A stretch of DNA of 64,000 nucleotides from Amycolatopsis acidicola (GCF_007713735.2 NZ_VMNW02000004.1:124001-188000); one strand, 5' to 3'. Positions 33,605 to 42,898 are shown, counted from the stretch's first letter. The notes: generated by a model from the sequence alone, not told the origin. Numbers and translations: made by a program.

Positions 33605-34920
33605 GGAATACGGGCAGTGGCCCCGGCCTGCGCGGCGCGCACGAGGCCGGGGTCGACGCTCACCGAAGCGTCGTCGAACCAGGACGCGAGCACGAGCACG
33701 ACGGTCGTGCCGCCGGCGGTGCTGAAGTACGCGGCCCCGTCGAAGCTCGGGGTGCGCTGCCATTTCCCGGTTTCGGTCGCGAGGTCGGACATGCGGCCGC
33801 CGCCCGGTTCGTCCGCCACCTTCTTGACCGCGGCGGCGGAGGCGGAATCGGGGAAACTCAGCACCGACACCGAAACCGCGGCGGGTTTGCCGTCGACGGT
33901 GGCCTCGAAGCTGCCCCGCCGCATCGTCACGCACGGCGTCTTCTGCAGGCTCGCCTGCACGTCGCCGATGGCGTGCGCGGCGCAGTCGGTCCCGCTGCCC
34001 GAATCGCGTTCCAGCAACTGGATCCCGTTCACGTACTGGGGCGTGGGCGGGCTCGCCTCCGGTTCGTCGCCGCCGGTCGTCGCGAGCACGATCGCCGTCA
34101 CCAGCAGGATGCCGAGTAGACCGATCGCCGCCATCGGAAGCCAGCGCACGGTGCGAGCGGGCTTGCGCGAGGGCGGGGGCACCGGCGCGGCGTCGGTGAC
34201 CCGCGGCATCGGCGTGGTCACTTCGATCGGCGGCAGTTTCGGCGGCGCCGGCGGGGCGGGACGGACCGGCGGCATCTTGATGGTCACCGCCGAGAGCGGG
34301 TCCTCCTCCGGCGGAGCGACGCCGAACCCTTCGCCGGTAAGCGTTTCCTCCGACAGCTCAGGCGCTTCCGGCGCGAGGCTCTTGATCAGTGCACGCGCGT
34401 GCTCCACGGTGCAGGGCTTGCGGGCCGAAGCCAGCGAGACGCTCGCCGCGAGCATGCTCTTCGCGGTTGGGAACACCACGCGCACGTGACCCGCCATGTC
34501 CGCGGGCGGCTGATCCACCTCGTCGACGAACGGGCCCACCGCGAGCACGGTGCCGACCGGCATGGTCTCCGGCATCTTCGCCCGCAGCCGCTGGGTGATC
34601 GAGTCGGCGAAGGCGAGCTTGGCCGCCGCCGGGTTCACCGTCTTGTCCTGCGCGACCAGCGGCCAGCCGTCGGCCTTCCACGCGCCGGTCAACGGGGCCT
34701 CGAGTTTCATCGCCGGGTCGGGCAGGTCCACGCCGAGCACGATCAGCACGCCGCGCGGCAGCACCACGACCGCGTCCGCGACGCGCCCCGTCGGCAGCGG
34801 CCGCACCCCGGCGAGCGCGATCCCGCCCGCGACCGCCGTCCCCTTGCCGAGGGACGCCAGCGCGGCGCGGATGTCTTCGGCAACCAGCGACGGCTGCCGA
34901 GCCAGGCGCACGACCCGCAA
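33601..34920 (-). CDS. Single-pass membrane protein with extracytoplasmic C-domain
   Basis: A 439-residue protein of unknown function. An N-terminal cytoplasmic domain (about 1-185) is followed by a Pro-rich linker (PPVRPAPPAPPKLPP), one membrane helix (WLPMAAIGLLGILLVTAIVL, about 268-290) and an outside domain of about 145 residues. The outside domain has two cysteines (TDCAAHAIGDV, KTPCVTM) likely to form a disulfide. This architecture is common among uncharacterised actinobacterial envelope proteins. The TTG start at 34920 follows GGGGAGG by 7 nt. It is convergent with the flavoprotein gene. Confidence 0.75.
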   Translation of the reverse strand: MRVVRLARQPSLVAEDIRAALASLGKGTAVAGGIALAGVRPLPTGRVADAVVVLPRGVLIVLGVDLPDPAMKLEAPLTGAWKADGWPLVAQDKTVNPAAAKLAFADSITQRLRAKMPETMPVGTVLAVGPFVDEVDQPPADMAGHVRVVFPTAKSMLAASVSLASARKPCTVEHARALIKSLAPEAPELSEETLTGEGFGVAPPEEDPLSAVTIKMPPVRPAPPAPPKLPPIEVTTPMPRVTDAAPVPPPSRKPARTVRWLPMAAIGLLGILLVTAIVLATTGGDEPEASPPTPQYVNGIQLLERDSGSGTDCAAHAIGDVQASLQKTPCVTMRRGSFEATVDGKPAAVSVSVLSFPDSASAAAVKKVADEPGGGRMSDLATETGKWQRTPSFDGAAYFSTAGGTTVVLVLASWFDDASVSVDPGLVRAAQAGATARIP

Positions 34921-35014
34921 CTCCGAACCTCCCCGAACTCACGCCTGCCGTTGGGTGCACACGCTAGCGCCCGGTGACCGGTGATGCGCCCGATGGTGTG
35001 AAATTCACGAGCTG

Positions 35015-35035
35015 AACCCCCGGCATCTGGGGGTT
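35015..35035 (+). terminator. Hairpin with T-rich tail in the leader of the protease gene
   Basis: AACCCCC pairs with GGGGGTT around a 7-nt loop and is followed by TCTT. It lies 78 bp before the subtilisin start, downstream of a GTGAA-A-TTCAC palindrome (34998-35008). It looks like a terminator or attenuator placed in a leader, because the upstream gene runs the other way. Confidence 0.45.
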
Positions 35036-35112
35036 TCTTGCGTGACTCCCATCACCCGATCGGGTGCTCGTCGTTGGTCCCATCGCGCGTTCCCCGAGCC
35101 CGAGGAGATCCG

Positions 35113-36570
35113 ATGCAAAGGCGCACCACCCTCGCGGTCGCGGCGGCACTGCTCGTCGCACCGCTCGCCACCGCCCCGGCGGCCACGGCGCAGAGTCCGC
35201 TCGCGCCCGTGTCCGGCACGCTGGCCGGCCTGTTGTCCACCGTCACGTCGGCCACCCAGCTGACGACGCTGGTGCACTCGGCCGACGTGACCACCGCGGA
35301 GAAAGCGGTCAAGGAGGCGGGCCTGACGCAAGTCACCGAGTTCGCCAAGATCGGCGTGGTCGGCGCGAAGGGCTCGGCCGCGCAGGTGAACGCCCTCCGC
35401 AAGAACCCGGGCGTCACCTACGTGGAGAACAACGACCAGCTGATCACCTACGGCAGCACCGGCACCACGGCGACCCGCAGCGCCGAGGCACAGCAGTCGC
35501 TCACCGGCGCCAACGGCACGAAACTCGACGGCAGCGGCGTCTCGGTCGCGATCATCGACACCGGCGTCGACCCGACCCACCCGGCGTTCCAGTCCGGCGG
35601 CGGCACCCGCGTGGTCCGCAACCTGAAGAGCCTCTGCCTCGACGGCACGGACACCTCGTGCATCACCGACGTGCCGACGTCCGTCGACACCGACACCACG
35701 TCGCTCGGCGGGCACGGCACGCACGTCACCGGCATCGCGGCGGGCAACCCGCTGACCCTGCCCGACGGCACGAAGGTCGGCGGCTCCGCGCCGGGTTCGA
35801 AGATCGTCCCGATCTCGACCGGGCTGGCCCTGCTCGTCCTCGGCACGGACGCCGCGCTGAACTGGGTGCTGGAGAACCACAACGCGCCCTGCGGCGCCGG
35901 CGTGCCCGCCAGCACCTGCCCGCCGATCAAGGTGATCAACAACTCCTACGGCCCGCAGGGCGGTGGCGCCTTCGACCCGAACTCCGCCACCGTGCAGCTG
36001 CAACGCAAACTGGCCGCCGAGGGCGTGGTCACCGTGTGGGCCAACGGGAACGACGGCGGCGACGGATCGCAGGACCTGTCCAACCCGCCGGGCCAGGACC
36101 CGACCCCGGGCGTGATCTCGGTGGCTTCGTACAACGACCAGGGCACCGGCACCCGTGACGGCGCCGTGTCCGACTTCTCCTCGCGCGGCAAGGCGAGCGA
36201 CTCGGCGACCTGGCCGGACGTCTCCGCGCCGGGCGAGAACATCCTCTCCGCCTGCCGCCCGTACCTGGTGATCTGCTCGCAGGGGCTGCAGCCGGAGAAC
36301 GGGCCGGGGCCGCTGGACCTCGGGACGTACAACGTGATCAGCGGGACCTCGATGGCCACGCCGCAGATCACCGGGATCGTCGCCCAGCTGTTCCAGGCCG
36401 ATCCGCGGGCCACCCCGGGTGACATCGAGAACGCGATCAAGTCGACCGCGTACAAGTACGCGAACGGTGCCCCGTACCAGCCGGTCGGCGGCTACAGTTC
36501 GAGCTACGACAAGGGGACCGGCCTGGTCGACACCGTCGCGGCGGCGCGGTCCCTCGGCGCAGCGGGCTGA
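35113..36570 (+). CDS. Secreted subtilisin-like serine protease (S8)
   Basis: A 485-residue preproprotease. Residues 1-27 form a signal peptide ending ATAQS, 30-115 form an I9-like pro-domain (VNALRKNPGVTYVENND), and the rest is the catalytic domain. The triad is Asp 149 (IIDTGVD), His 201 (GGHGTHVTG) and Ser 413 (GTSMATPQ), with an oxyanion Asn in INNSYGP. Cysteines in the catalytic domain could form disulfides outside the cell. GAGGAG precedes the ATG. A terminator follows at 36579-36620. Confidence 0.95.
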   Translation: MQRRTTLAVAAALLVAPLATAPAATAQSPLAPVSGTLAGLLSTVTSATQLTTLVHSADVTTAEKAVKEAGLTQVTEFAKIGVVGAKGSAAQVNALRKNPGVTYVENNDQLITYGSTGTTATRSAEAQQSLTGANGTKLDGSGVSVAIIDTGVDPTHPAFQSGGGTRVVRNLKSLCLDGTDTSCITDVPTSVDTDTTSLGGHGTHVTGIAAGNPLTLPDGTKVGGSAPGSKIVPISTGLALLVLGTDAALNWVLENHNAPCGAGVPASTCPPIKVINNSYGPQGGGAFDPNSATVQLQRKLAAEGVVTVWANGNDGGDGSQDLSNPPGQDPTPGVISVASYNDQGTGTRDGAVSDFSSRGKASDSATWPDVSAPGENILSACRPYLVICSQGLQPENGPGPLDLGTYNVISGTSMATPQITGIVAQLFQADPRATPGDIENAIKSTAYKYANGAPYQPVGGYSSSYDKGTGLVDTVAAARSLGAAG

Positions 36571-36578
36571 CCTGGGGC

Positions 36579-36620
36579 GAAGGGCACCTTCGCGGGTTCA
36601 GGCCCGTGGAGGTGCCCTTC
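36579..36620 (+). terminator. Terminator of the protease gene
   Basis: An 11-bp stem GAAGGGCACCT / AGGTGCCCTTC with a 20-nt loop is followed by TTCACTGTT, 9 bp after the protease stop. The remaining 150 bp to the next gene hold only its promoter region. Confidence 0.8.
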
Positions 36621-36773
36621 TTCACTGTTCCCGCTGATGCGCCTGAGGTTCATGTGGCCAAATGGGTGATCGGGGTGCACAATGTGCTAAGCCACGTCAC
36701 GAGTGCAGCAACAACCGCCGAGTTCGCGAGGTCGTAGGGGAAGACGCCCCTCGTCGAACAGCGGAGGTCAGCA

Positions 36774-37277
36774 GTGAGCACCCGTGGCAGCACCCGTGGC
36801 GTGGTGTACGTCCACTCGTCGCCGTCTGCGGTTTGCCCGCACGTCGAGTGGGCTATTTCGGGCACCCTCGGGACCCGAGCGGATCTGAAGTGGACGGCAC
36901 AGCCGGCCGCTCCAGGGCAGTTGCGCGCCGAATGCAGCTGGAGCGCGCCCACCGGCACCAGCGGCAAGCTCGCGAGTGCCCTCAAGGCGTGGCCGATGCT
37001 GCGCTTCGAGGTCACCGAGGACCCGAGCCCCGGTGTCGACGGCGAACGGTACTGCTACGCGCCCGGCCTCGGCCTGTGGCACGGGCGGACCAGCGCCAAC
37101 GGTGACATCGTCGTGGGCGAGGACCAGTTGCGCTCGCTCGTCGCCAAGGCGCGGGCCGGTGAGGCGTTCGCGCACCGCGTGGACGAGCTGCTGGCCACGA
37201 ACTGGGACGAGGCGCTGGAGCCGTTCCGGCACGCCGGGGACGGCGCGCCGGTAACCTGGCTGCACCGTGTGGGGTGA
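36774..37277 (+). CDS. DUF3145-family protein
   Basis: A 167-residue protein matching the actinobacterial DUF3145 family, with GVVYVHSSPSAVCPHVEWAI near the start, LRAECSWSAPTGTSGKLASA in the middle, and RFEVTEDPSPGVDGERYCYAPGLG. The function is unknown, but it is widely conserved in actinomycetes. The GTG at 36774 follows GCGGAGG by 6 nt. It lies just before the NTF2-like membrane protein and the fatty-acid synthesis cluster. Confidence 0.85.
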   Translation: MSTRGSTRGVVYVHSSPSAVCPHVEWAISGTLGTRADLKWTAQPAAPGQLRAECSWSAPTGTSGKLASALKAWPMLRFEVTEDPSPGVDGERYCYAPGLGLWHGRTSANGDIVVGEDQLRSLVAKARAGEAFAHRVDELLATNWDEALEPFRHAGDGAPVTWLHRVG

Positions 37278-37328
37278 GTCGAAGGTGGTGCTGGGCGGGT
37301 GGCTAACGGGGGCTACTACCCTGCCGAT

Positions 37329-37925
37329 GTGTCAGCTGTGCCTGCGACCCCCCATCCGCAGCGATGGCTGATTCCTGTCCTCGTGGTGGTGCTCTGCCTG
37401 ATGGTCGGCGGCGGACTGCTGGCGCGTGAGGTCTACCGCGAACCGGACTCCCCGCCGCTGTCCACGCTCGCCCTGCCGAGCACCTCGGCCCGCCCGCTCG
37501 CGCAGCAGCCCGGCCCGGCCACGGTCGAGGAGACGCCGGACGCGGCCATGCACCCGCAGCACGAAGTCGTCCGGCAGCTGCTGCAGAACTACTTCGACTC
37601 CATCAACGCGCGCGACTACGACCTGTGGAAGGCGACGGTCACCAAGGACCGGATCCAGTCCAAGCCGAAGGCCGACTGGCTCAAGGACTACGACTCCACC
37701 AAGGACGGCAGCATCCTGGTCTACCGGATCGACGCGGTTTCGAGCCAGAACCTGCTGGTGCTGGTGGGTTTCACGAGTACGCAGGCCCCGGAGGACGCGC
37801 CGACCGACCTGCCGAACGCGCAGTGCGTGCAGTGGAAGCTGGCGCTCCCGGTGACCCAGGAGTCGGGACACTGGAAGGTCGACATGGTCCCGACCTATGT
37901 GACCCCGGAAGCCACCGCCTGCTGA
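37329..37925 (+). CDS. Membrane-anchored NTF2-like protein
   Basis: A 198-residue protein with an N-terminal membrane helix (WLIPVLVVVLCLMVGGGLLA), a Pro/Ser/Thr linker, and an extracytoplasmic domain of about 115 residues starting EVVRQLLQNYFDSINARDYD, typical of NTF2/SnoaL-like folds. Two late cysteines are present. The GTG at 37329 was chosen because a TACCCT -10 at 37317-37322 would give a leaderless start there; an in-frame GTG at 37299 is the alternative. Function unknown. It converges on fabF. Confidence 0.72.
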   Translation: MSAVPATPHPQRWLIPVLVVVLCLMVGGGLLAREVYREPDSPPLSTLALPSTSARPLAQQPGPATVEETPDAAMHPQHEVVRQLLQNYFDSINARDYDLWKATVTKDRIQSKPKADWLKDYDSTKDGSILVYRIDAVSSQNLLVLVGFTSTQAPEDAPTDLPNAQCVQWKLALPVTQESGHWKVDMVPTYVTPEATAC

Positions 37926-37964
37926 CGACCGCGCGAAAACACCGCTGCAGACAGCACTCGGCGA

Positions 37965-37997
37965 AACGGCCCGGCGAGAAGATCTCGCCGGGCCGTT
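37965..37997. terminator. Bidirectional terminator between convergent genes
   Basis: A perfect 15-bp stem (37965-37979 with 37983-37997) with a 3-nt AGA loop ends 13 bp before the fabF stop. It serves both the NTF2-like gene and the fab operon. Confidence 0.92.
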
Positions 37998-38010
37998 CGC
38001 TGTCCGGAGA

Positions 38011-39258
38011 TCAGGCGGCCGTGAACAACAGCGCCGTGTTGTGCCCGCCGAAGCCGAACGAGTTGCTGATCGCCGCGGCGTACTCGCCCTTGCGGGGCTC
38101 GCCGGCCACCACGTCGAGCTCGACCTTCGGGTCGAGGTTCTCCAGGTTCAGCGTCGCCGGCACCAGCCCGTGGTAGATCGCCAGCAGCGTGGCGATGCCT
38201 TCGACCGCGCCCGCGCCACCGACGAGGTGGCCCAGCGCGCCCTTAGGCGCCGTGACGACGGCGTGCTCGCCGATGGCCCGGCGGATCGCGTTCGCCTCGC
38301 CCACGTCGCCGACCACCGTGGCGGTGGCGTGCGCGTTGACGTGGGCGACGTCCGCCGCGGTGAGCCCGGCCATCTGGATGGCGTTGCTCATCGCCGCGAT
38401 CTGGCCGATCCCCTCGGGGTGGTTGCCCGTGATGTGGTGGGCGTCCGAGGTGATCCCGTAACCGGCGAGCCTGCCGTAGATCTTCGCGCCGCGGGCCTTC
38501 GCCCGGTCGGCACGCTCCAGCACGACCACGCCGGCACCTTCACCGAGCACGAACCCGTCGCGCGCGGTGTCGAACGGCCGCGACGCATGCGCCGGGTCGT
38601 CGTTGTTGGTGGACACCGTGCGCGCCTGGGCGAACCCGGCGATGGTGATCGGGTGGATGCAGGCCTCCGCACCCCCGGCGACCACCACGTCGGCCCGGCC
38701 GTTCTGGATCATCTGGTACGCCGAGGCGATGCCCTCCGCGCCGGAGGCACAAGCCGACGCGGGCGAGTGCACTCCGGCGCGGGCCTTCAGGTCGATGCCG
38801 ACGTGCGCGGCGGGACCGTTGGGCATCAGCATCGGCACGGTCAGCGGCGACACCTTGCGGATGCCGTGCTCCCGCAGCAGATCGTTCTGCGTCAGCAGGG
38901 TGACCGGGCCACCGATGCCGGTACCGATGGACACACCGAGCCGATCGGGATCGACGTCGCTGTGCTCCTCGGTCGGCTCGGCGAAACCGGCGTCCGCCCA
39001 CGCCTGCCGCGCGGCGATGAGCGCGATCTGCTCACACCGGTCGAGCCTGCGGGCCTGGACGCGCGGGAGTTTCTCCGTCGGTTCCTCGGCGAGAGTCGCA
39101 CCGATCTTCACCGGCAGGTCGTACTGCTCGACCCAGTCGGCCTCGATGCGACGGATGCCGCTGCGGCCGGCGAGCAGGCCGTCCCAGGTGGACGCGACGT
39201 CCCCGCCGAGCGGCGTGGTGGCCCCCAGCCCGGTGATCACGACGTCGATGTTGCTCAT
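38011..39258 (-). CDS. fabF: 3-oxoacyl-ACP synthase II
   Basis: A 415-residue KAS II that elongates acyl-ACP with malonyl-ACP. The nucleophile is Cys 170 in SPASACASGAEG; the catalytic histidines are in NAHATATVVGD and GALGHLVGGAG. It is the last gene of the fabD-fabH-acpP-fabF operon and lies 42 bp after acpP. Sequence resembles both Streptomyces FabF and mycobacterial KasA. Only one copy is present, unlike the kasA-kasB pair of mycobacteria. Confidence 0.95.
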   Translation of the reverse strand: MSNIDVVITGLGATTPLGGDVASTWDGLLAGRSGIRRIEADWVEQYDLPVKIGATLAEEPTEKLPRVQARRLDRCEQIALIAARQAWADAGFAEPTEEHSDVDPDRLGVSIGTGIGGPVTLLTQNDLLREHGIRKVSPLTVPMLMPNGPAAHVGIDLKARAGVHSPASACASGAEGIASAYQMIQNGRADVVVAGGAEACIHPITIAGFAQARTVSTNNDDPAHASRPFDTARDGFVLGEGAGVVVLERADRAKARGAKIYGRLAGYGITSDAHHITGNHPEGIGQIAAMSNAIQMAGLTAADVAHVNAHATATVVGDVGEANAIRRAIGEHAVVTAPKGALGHLVGGAGAVEGIATLLAIYHGLVPATLNLENLDPKVELDVVAGEPRKGEYAAAISNSFGFGGHNTALLFTAA

Positions 39259-39300
39259 GTGGATTCTCCCCGAGGTCAGTTCAGAGAATTCGTGCCTTTG

Positions 39301-39546
39301 TCACTTGGCGTTCGCGGAGACGTAGTTCACCGCGTCGCCCACGGTCTTGAGGTTGGCGAGCTCGTCGTCCGGGATCTTGACCCCGAACTTGTCCTCGGCC
39401 TGCACCGCGATCTCGACCATCGACAGCGAGTCGATGTCCAGGTCGTCGACGAACGACTTCTCGGCGCTCACGTCGTCCTGCGCGACACCGGCGACCTCTT
39501 CGACGATTTCCGCGAGGCCGGCGAGGATCTCTTCTTTGTCCGCCAC
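39301..39546 (-). CDS. acpP: Acyl carrier protein
   Basis: An 81-residue acidic ACP. The phosphopantetheine attachment Ser is residue 40 in DDLDIDSLSMVEI. The GTG start at 39546 follows a GGAAAGG ribosome site. It carries growing acyl chains between FabD, FabH and FabF encoded around it. It lacks the long C-terminal extension of mycobacterial AcpM. Confidence 0.95.
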   Translation of the reverse strand: MADKEEILAGLAEIVEEVAGVAQDDVSAEKSFVDDLDIDSLSMVEIAVQAEDKFGVKIPDDELANLKTVGDAVNYVSANAK

Positions 39547-39619
39547 TGTTGTTTTCCCTTTCCTGGTTTCCGGGCTTGCCTGACGCCGGCGGGCGGGCTG
39601 CCCGCCGGCGTAAGTGGTA

Positions 39620-40597
39620 TCACGGGCAGAGGACGGCCTGACCGGCATACGACAGTCCGGCGCCGAAGCCGACCATCAGGATGACGTCCCCGGACCGCAC
39701 GCTGCCCGCCTTGCGCATGTGGTCCAGTGCCATCGGGATGGACGCCGAGGACGTGTTGCCGGAGTAGCGGATGTCGTCCGCCACCACCATGTCCTCGCGC
39801 GCGCCTTTGGCCCGCAGCTTCTTCGCGATCGACTCCACGATCCGCAGGTTGGCCTGGTGCGGGATCAGAACGTCCACATCGGACGGTTCGAGCCCCGCCA
39901 GCTCCAGCGCGCGCAACGCGATCGGGGCGATCTGCGTGGTCGCCCAGCGGAACACCGACTGCCCCTCCTGGTAGAGGAAACGGTGCTCACGCATGTAGAT
40001 GGTCTCGACGAGGTCGCCCGCGCTGCCCCAGGCGACCGGCCCGATGCCCGGCTCGTCGGACGGCCCGACCACGGCCGCGCCCGCGCCGTCGGCGAAGATG
40101 ATCGCGTTCGCGCGGTCCGTCGGCTCCACCCAGTCGGTGAGCTTCTCGGCGCCGATCACCAGCACCTTGCCCGCGGAACCGGAGCGGATCAGGTCGGAGG
40201 CCACGCCGAGGCCGTAGCAGAACCCGGCGCAGGCGGCGTTGAGGTCGAACGCGCCAGCCGCCTTGATCCCGAGCCGGTCGGCCACCTGCGCGGCCGCGTT
40301 CGGTATCGGCGAGGGCATCGTGCAGTTCGGCAGGATGACAGTGTCTATTTCGGACGGTTCGACCCCGGCGTCGGCGAGCGCGTTGGTGCCCGCCGCGACC
40401 GCCATGTCGACCAGCAGCTCGTCCTTCTCGGCGAACCGGCGCTCGACGATGCCGACGCGGTCGCGGATCCACTGGTCGTTGGTGTCCATGAGCTGCGACA
40501 GGTCGTCGTTGGTGACCCGCCGTTCCGGCTGATGGCTGCCGACCCCCAGTACCCGGGTGGCCGCAGGGCCCTGCTTGAGCCGCAGTACCGGCGCCAC
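39620..40597 (-). CDS. fabH: 3-oxoacyl-ACP synthase III
   Basis: A 325-residue KAS III that starts fatty-acid synthesis from acyl-CoA and malonyl-ACP. Catalytic residues are Cys 123 (LNAACAGFCYG), His in IPHQANLRIVE and Asn in YSGNTSSASIP. Its GTG start overlaps the fabD stop by one base (40597). Presence of fabH inside the cluster is the Streptomyces-type arrangement; branched starter units are likely but not shown by sequence. Confidence 0.95.
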   Translation of the reverse strand: MAPVLRLKQGPAATRVLGVGSHQPERRVTNDDLSQLMDTNDQWIRDRVGIVERRFAEKDELLVDMAVAAGTNALADAGVEPSEIDTVILPNCTMPSPIPNAAAQVADRLGIKAAGAFDLNAACAGFCYGLGVASDLIRSGSAGKVLVIGAEKLTDWVEPTDRANAIIFADGAGAAVVGPSDEPGIGPVAWGSAGDLVETIYMREHRFLYQEGQSVFRWATTQIAPIALRALELAGLEPSDVDVLIPHQANLRIVESIAKKLRAKGAREDMVVADDIRYSGNTSSASIPMALDHMRKAGSVRSGDVILMVGFGAGLSYAGQAVLCP

Positions 40598-41502
40598 TAC
40601 GCCTCCTTCCCGACGGCGGCCAGCTCGGCCGGCGTCTTCAACGCGATCGTCTCGGTGACCGTGCCCTTGAGCTGGCGCTTGACCAGCCCGGTCAGCGTCC
40701 CCGCCGGGGGCAGCTCGACCGTCCTGGTGACGCCGAGCGAAACCAGTCCGGTCATCGTCAGGTCCCAGCGCACCGGCCGCGTCACCTGCTTGACCAGGCG
40801 CTCGAGGTACTCGGCGCCGCTGGAGACGACCGCGCCGTCGGCGTTGGACAGCAGCGGGCGGTTCGGGTCGGCCGGGGTGATCTTCGCGGCATGCTCGCGC
40901 AGCGCTTCTTCGGCCGGGGCCATGTAGTGCGTGTGGAAGGCGCCCGCGACCTTGAGCGCGCGGACCTTCGTGCCCGCCAGCGGTTCGGCGACGATCCGCT
41001 CGATCGCGTCGGTGGCGCCGGAGGCGACGATCTGCCCGGCCCCGTTGCGGTTCGCGGCGGCCAGCCCCTGCTCCTCGAGCCACGCGACGACCTGCTCGGG
41101 CTCGCCCAGCATCACGGCGGCCATGCTCGTCGGCTGCGCGGCGCAGGCCTTGGCCATTTCGGCGCCGCGGACGGCGGCCAGCGCCACCGCGTCCTCCGCG
41201 GACAGCACGCCCGCGATCGCGGCCGCGGCCAGTTCGCCGACCGAATGCCCGGCGACGGGCGCGTCGGCGGGCACGTTCTCCAGCTCCTCGAAGGCGAGCA
41301 GCGACAGCGCCACGATGAGCGGCTGCGTGATCGCGGTGTCCTGGATCGTCTCCGCGTCGGCCTCGGTACCGAGGTGCACGAGGTCGAGGCCGGTGCGCTC
41401 GGACCAGCGCGCGAGCTTCTCGCGGGTGCCGTCGAGCTCGAGCCAGGGAGTGAACATGCCGGGAGCCTGAGAGCCCTGTCCGGGGGCGAGCACTGCTGTC
41501 AC
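40597..41502 (-). CDS. fabD: Malonyl-CoA:ACP transacylase
   Basis: A 301-residue transacylase that loads malonyl groups on ACP. It has the N-terminal GQGSQ motif, the active Ser 87 in GHSVGE and the catalytic His in GAFHTHYM. The GTG at 41502 is the first start of the fab operon. The 157-bp region upstream, to the fasR stop, holds a dyad at 41570-41588 that is a candidate regulator site. Confidence 0.95.
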   Translation of the reverse strand: MTAVLAPGQGSQAPGMFTPWLELDGTREKLARWSERTGLDLVHLGTEADAETIQDTAITQPLIVALSLLAFEELENVPADAPVAGHSVGELAAAAIAGVLSAEDAVALAAVRGAEMAKACAAQPTSMAAVMLGEPEQVVAWLEEQGLAAANRNGAGQIVASGATDAIERIVAEPLAGTKVRALKVAGAFHTHYMAPAEEALREHAAKITPADPNRPLLSNADGAVVSSGAEYLERLVKQVTRPVRWDLTMTGLVSLGVTRTVELPPAGTLTGLVKRQLKGTVTETIALKTPAELAAVGKEA

Positions 41503-41569
41503 GCCCTCAAGGGAACACGGTCCGCGCGCATGGTCGGGATGCCGCCGCTCACGAAGTCCACGCGGTGAA

Positions 41570-41588
41570 TTTGTGGGGACCCTCCAAA
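41570..41588. promoter_or_regulatory. Dyad upstream of fabD, candidate FasR site
   Basis: The sequence fits TTTG-nn-GGG-n-CCC-nn-CAAA, a 19-bp dyad in which all ten-plus defined positions pair. It sits 68-86 bp before the fabD start, where an activator would bind. Assignment to the adjacent PucR-type regulator is inference. Confidence 0.5.
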
Positions 41589-41659
41589 GAAGGCGCCCTG
41601 ATCACTCTGCACAACGGGAAGGTGTTGTAAGGATCGGGCAGTCGGGAACGTGAGACTGG

Positions 41660-42847
41660 TCACCAGATGCCGCGTGCCTTCGCCAGCCTGCCCACCGTCA
41701 GCGCCACCCGGAGCACGAGCGCGTCCCGTGAGTCGGTGGGATTGCGGCCGGTGAGTTCGGTGGCGCGGCGCAGCCGGTAGCGAACTGTGTTGGGGTGCAC
41801 GAAAAGCGCCTTCGCGCAGGTTTCCAGTACGCCGCCGGATTCGAGGTACGTCTCGACGGTCTGCAGCACCGTCGGCCCGGCGGCTTCGAGCGGCTGGGCG
41901 ATTTCGTCGATCAGCAGCCGTTCCGCTTCCGCGTCACCGGAAAGCGCGCGCTCGGGCAGCAGGTCGACCGAGCGCACCGGCCGCGGCGCCGCCGGCCAGC
42001 CGACGACGGCGCGCAGGCCGGAGAGCGCTTCCGCGGCGCTGCGGTGTGCTTCGCCGAGGCTCGCCACCGTCGGCCCGGCGACGACGGGGCCGTCCCCGAA
42101 CGCGACGGCGAGCTTGTCCAGCACCGGCCCGTCGGTGGCCCCGCCCGCCACGATGATCAGGCGCGAGCCCTGCACGCTCAGCAGTACCGGTTTGGCCAAG
42201 CGCGCGGCTAGTCGGCGCACCTCGAACACGACCGTCGGCGGGTCGTCGGAGGAGGGGCGGCCGACGACGACGGTGGCCGTGGCGCCGGGTTCCCAGCCGA
42301 GCGCCGCGGCGCGGGAGAGCACGGCCTCCTCGGCGTCACCGCGGACGATCCCATCGACGACGAGCGCCTCCAGCCGGGCGTCCCAGGCGCCGCGCGCCTC
42401 GGCGGCGGCCGCGTAGGAGTTGGCCGTGGCGAAGGCGATTTCCCTGCCGTAGCGGAGGATTCCCTCGATGAGCGCGGCCTGTTCGGCGTCGTTGGCGGCG
42501 AGCTCGGGGAGTTGTTCCTCGAAGACCTCGATGGCCATCCGGACCAGTCCGACCGCCTGGCGAAGCCCGATCCAGCGGGACAGTTCCTGTGGCGCGCTGC
42601 GGAAGGCTTCGGTGGTGAGGCGGAGCGCTTCCTGCGAGTCGCGGAGCCAGTCGACGAAGCCGGCCGCGCCGGTCTGGGTGATCATCAGGATGCTGGCGCG
42701 CTGGTCGGCGGGGAGCCTGCTGAACCAGGGCAGCCGCTGCTCCATCGCGGCGACGCTGGCGGACGCGAGCCTGCCCGAAGCCCGCTCCAGCCTGCGCAAC
42801 GTCTTCGCCGACAAGCCGTGGTGCTTCGGTGCTGATGTCTGACCCAT
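41660..42847 (-). CDS. fasR: PucR-type transcriptional regulator of fatty-acid synthesis
   Basis: A 395-residue PucR/CdaR-type regulator with a C-terminal helix-turn-helix (VLETCAKALFVHPNTVRYRL) and an N-terminal sensor and GGDEF-like region. The same gene lies immediately upstream of fabD in Streptomyces (FasR, an activator of fabDHPF), and a homologue precedes fabD in mycobacteria. The gene reads in the same direction as the fab operon, 157 bp upstream. It is divergent from map. Confidence 0.9.
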   Translation of the reverse strand: MGQTSAPKHHGLSAKTLRRLERASGRLASASVAAMEQRLPWFSRLPADQRASILMITQTGAAGFVDWLRDSQEALRLTTEAFRSAPQELSRWIGLRQAVGLVRMAIEVFEEQLPELAANDAEQAALIEGILRYGREIAFATANSYAAAAEARGAWDARLEALVVDGIVRGDAEEAVLSRAAALGWEPGATATVVVGRPSSDDPPTVVFEVRRLAARLAKPVLLSVQGSRLIIVAGGATDGPVLDKLAVAFGDGPVVAGPTVASLGEAHRSAAEALSGLRAVVGWPAAPRPVRSVDLLPERALSGDAEAERLLIDEIAQPLEAAGPTVLQTVETYLESGGVLETCAKALFVHPNTVRYRLRRATELTGRNPTDSRDALVLRVALTVGRLAKARGIW

Positions 42848-42898
42848 GATGTCGCAGATCGTACGTCCAGCCGAGCGGCGGTCACCTGCTACCGTGCT

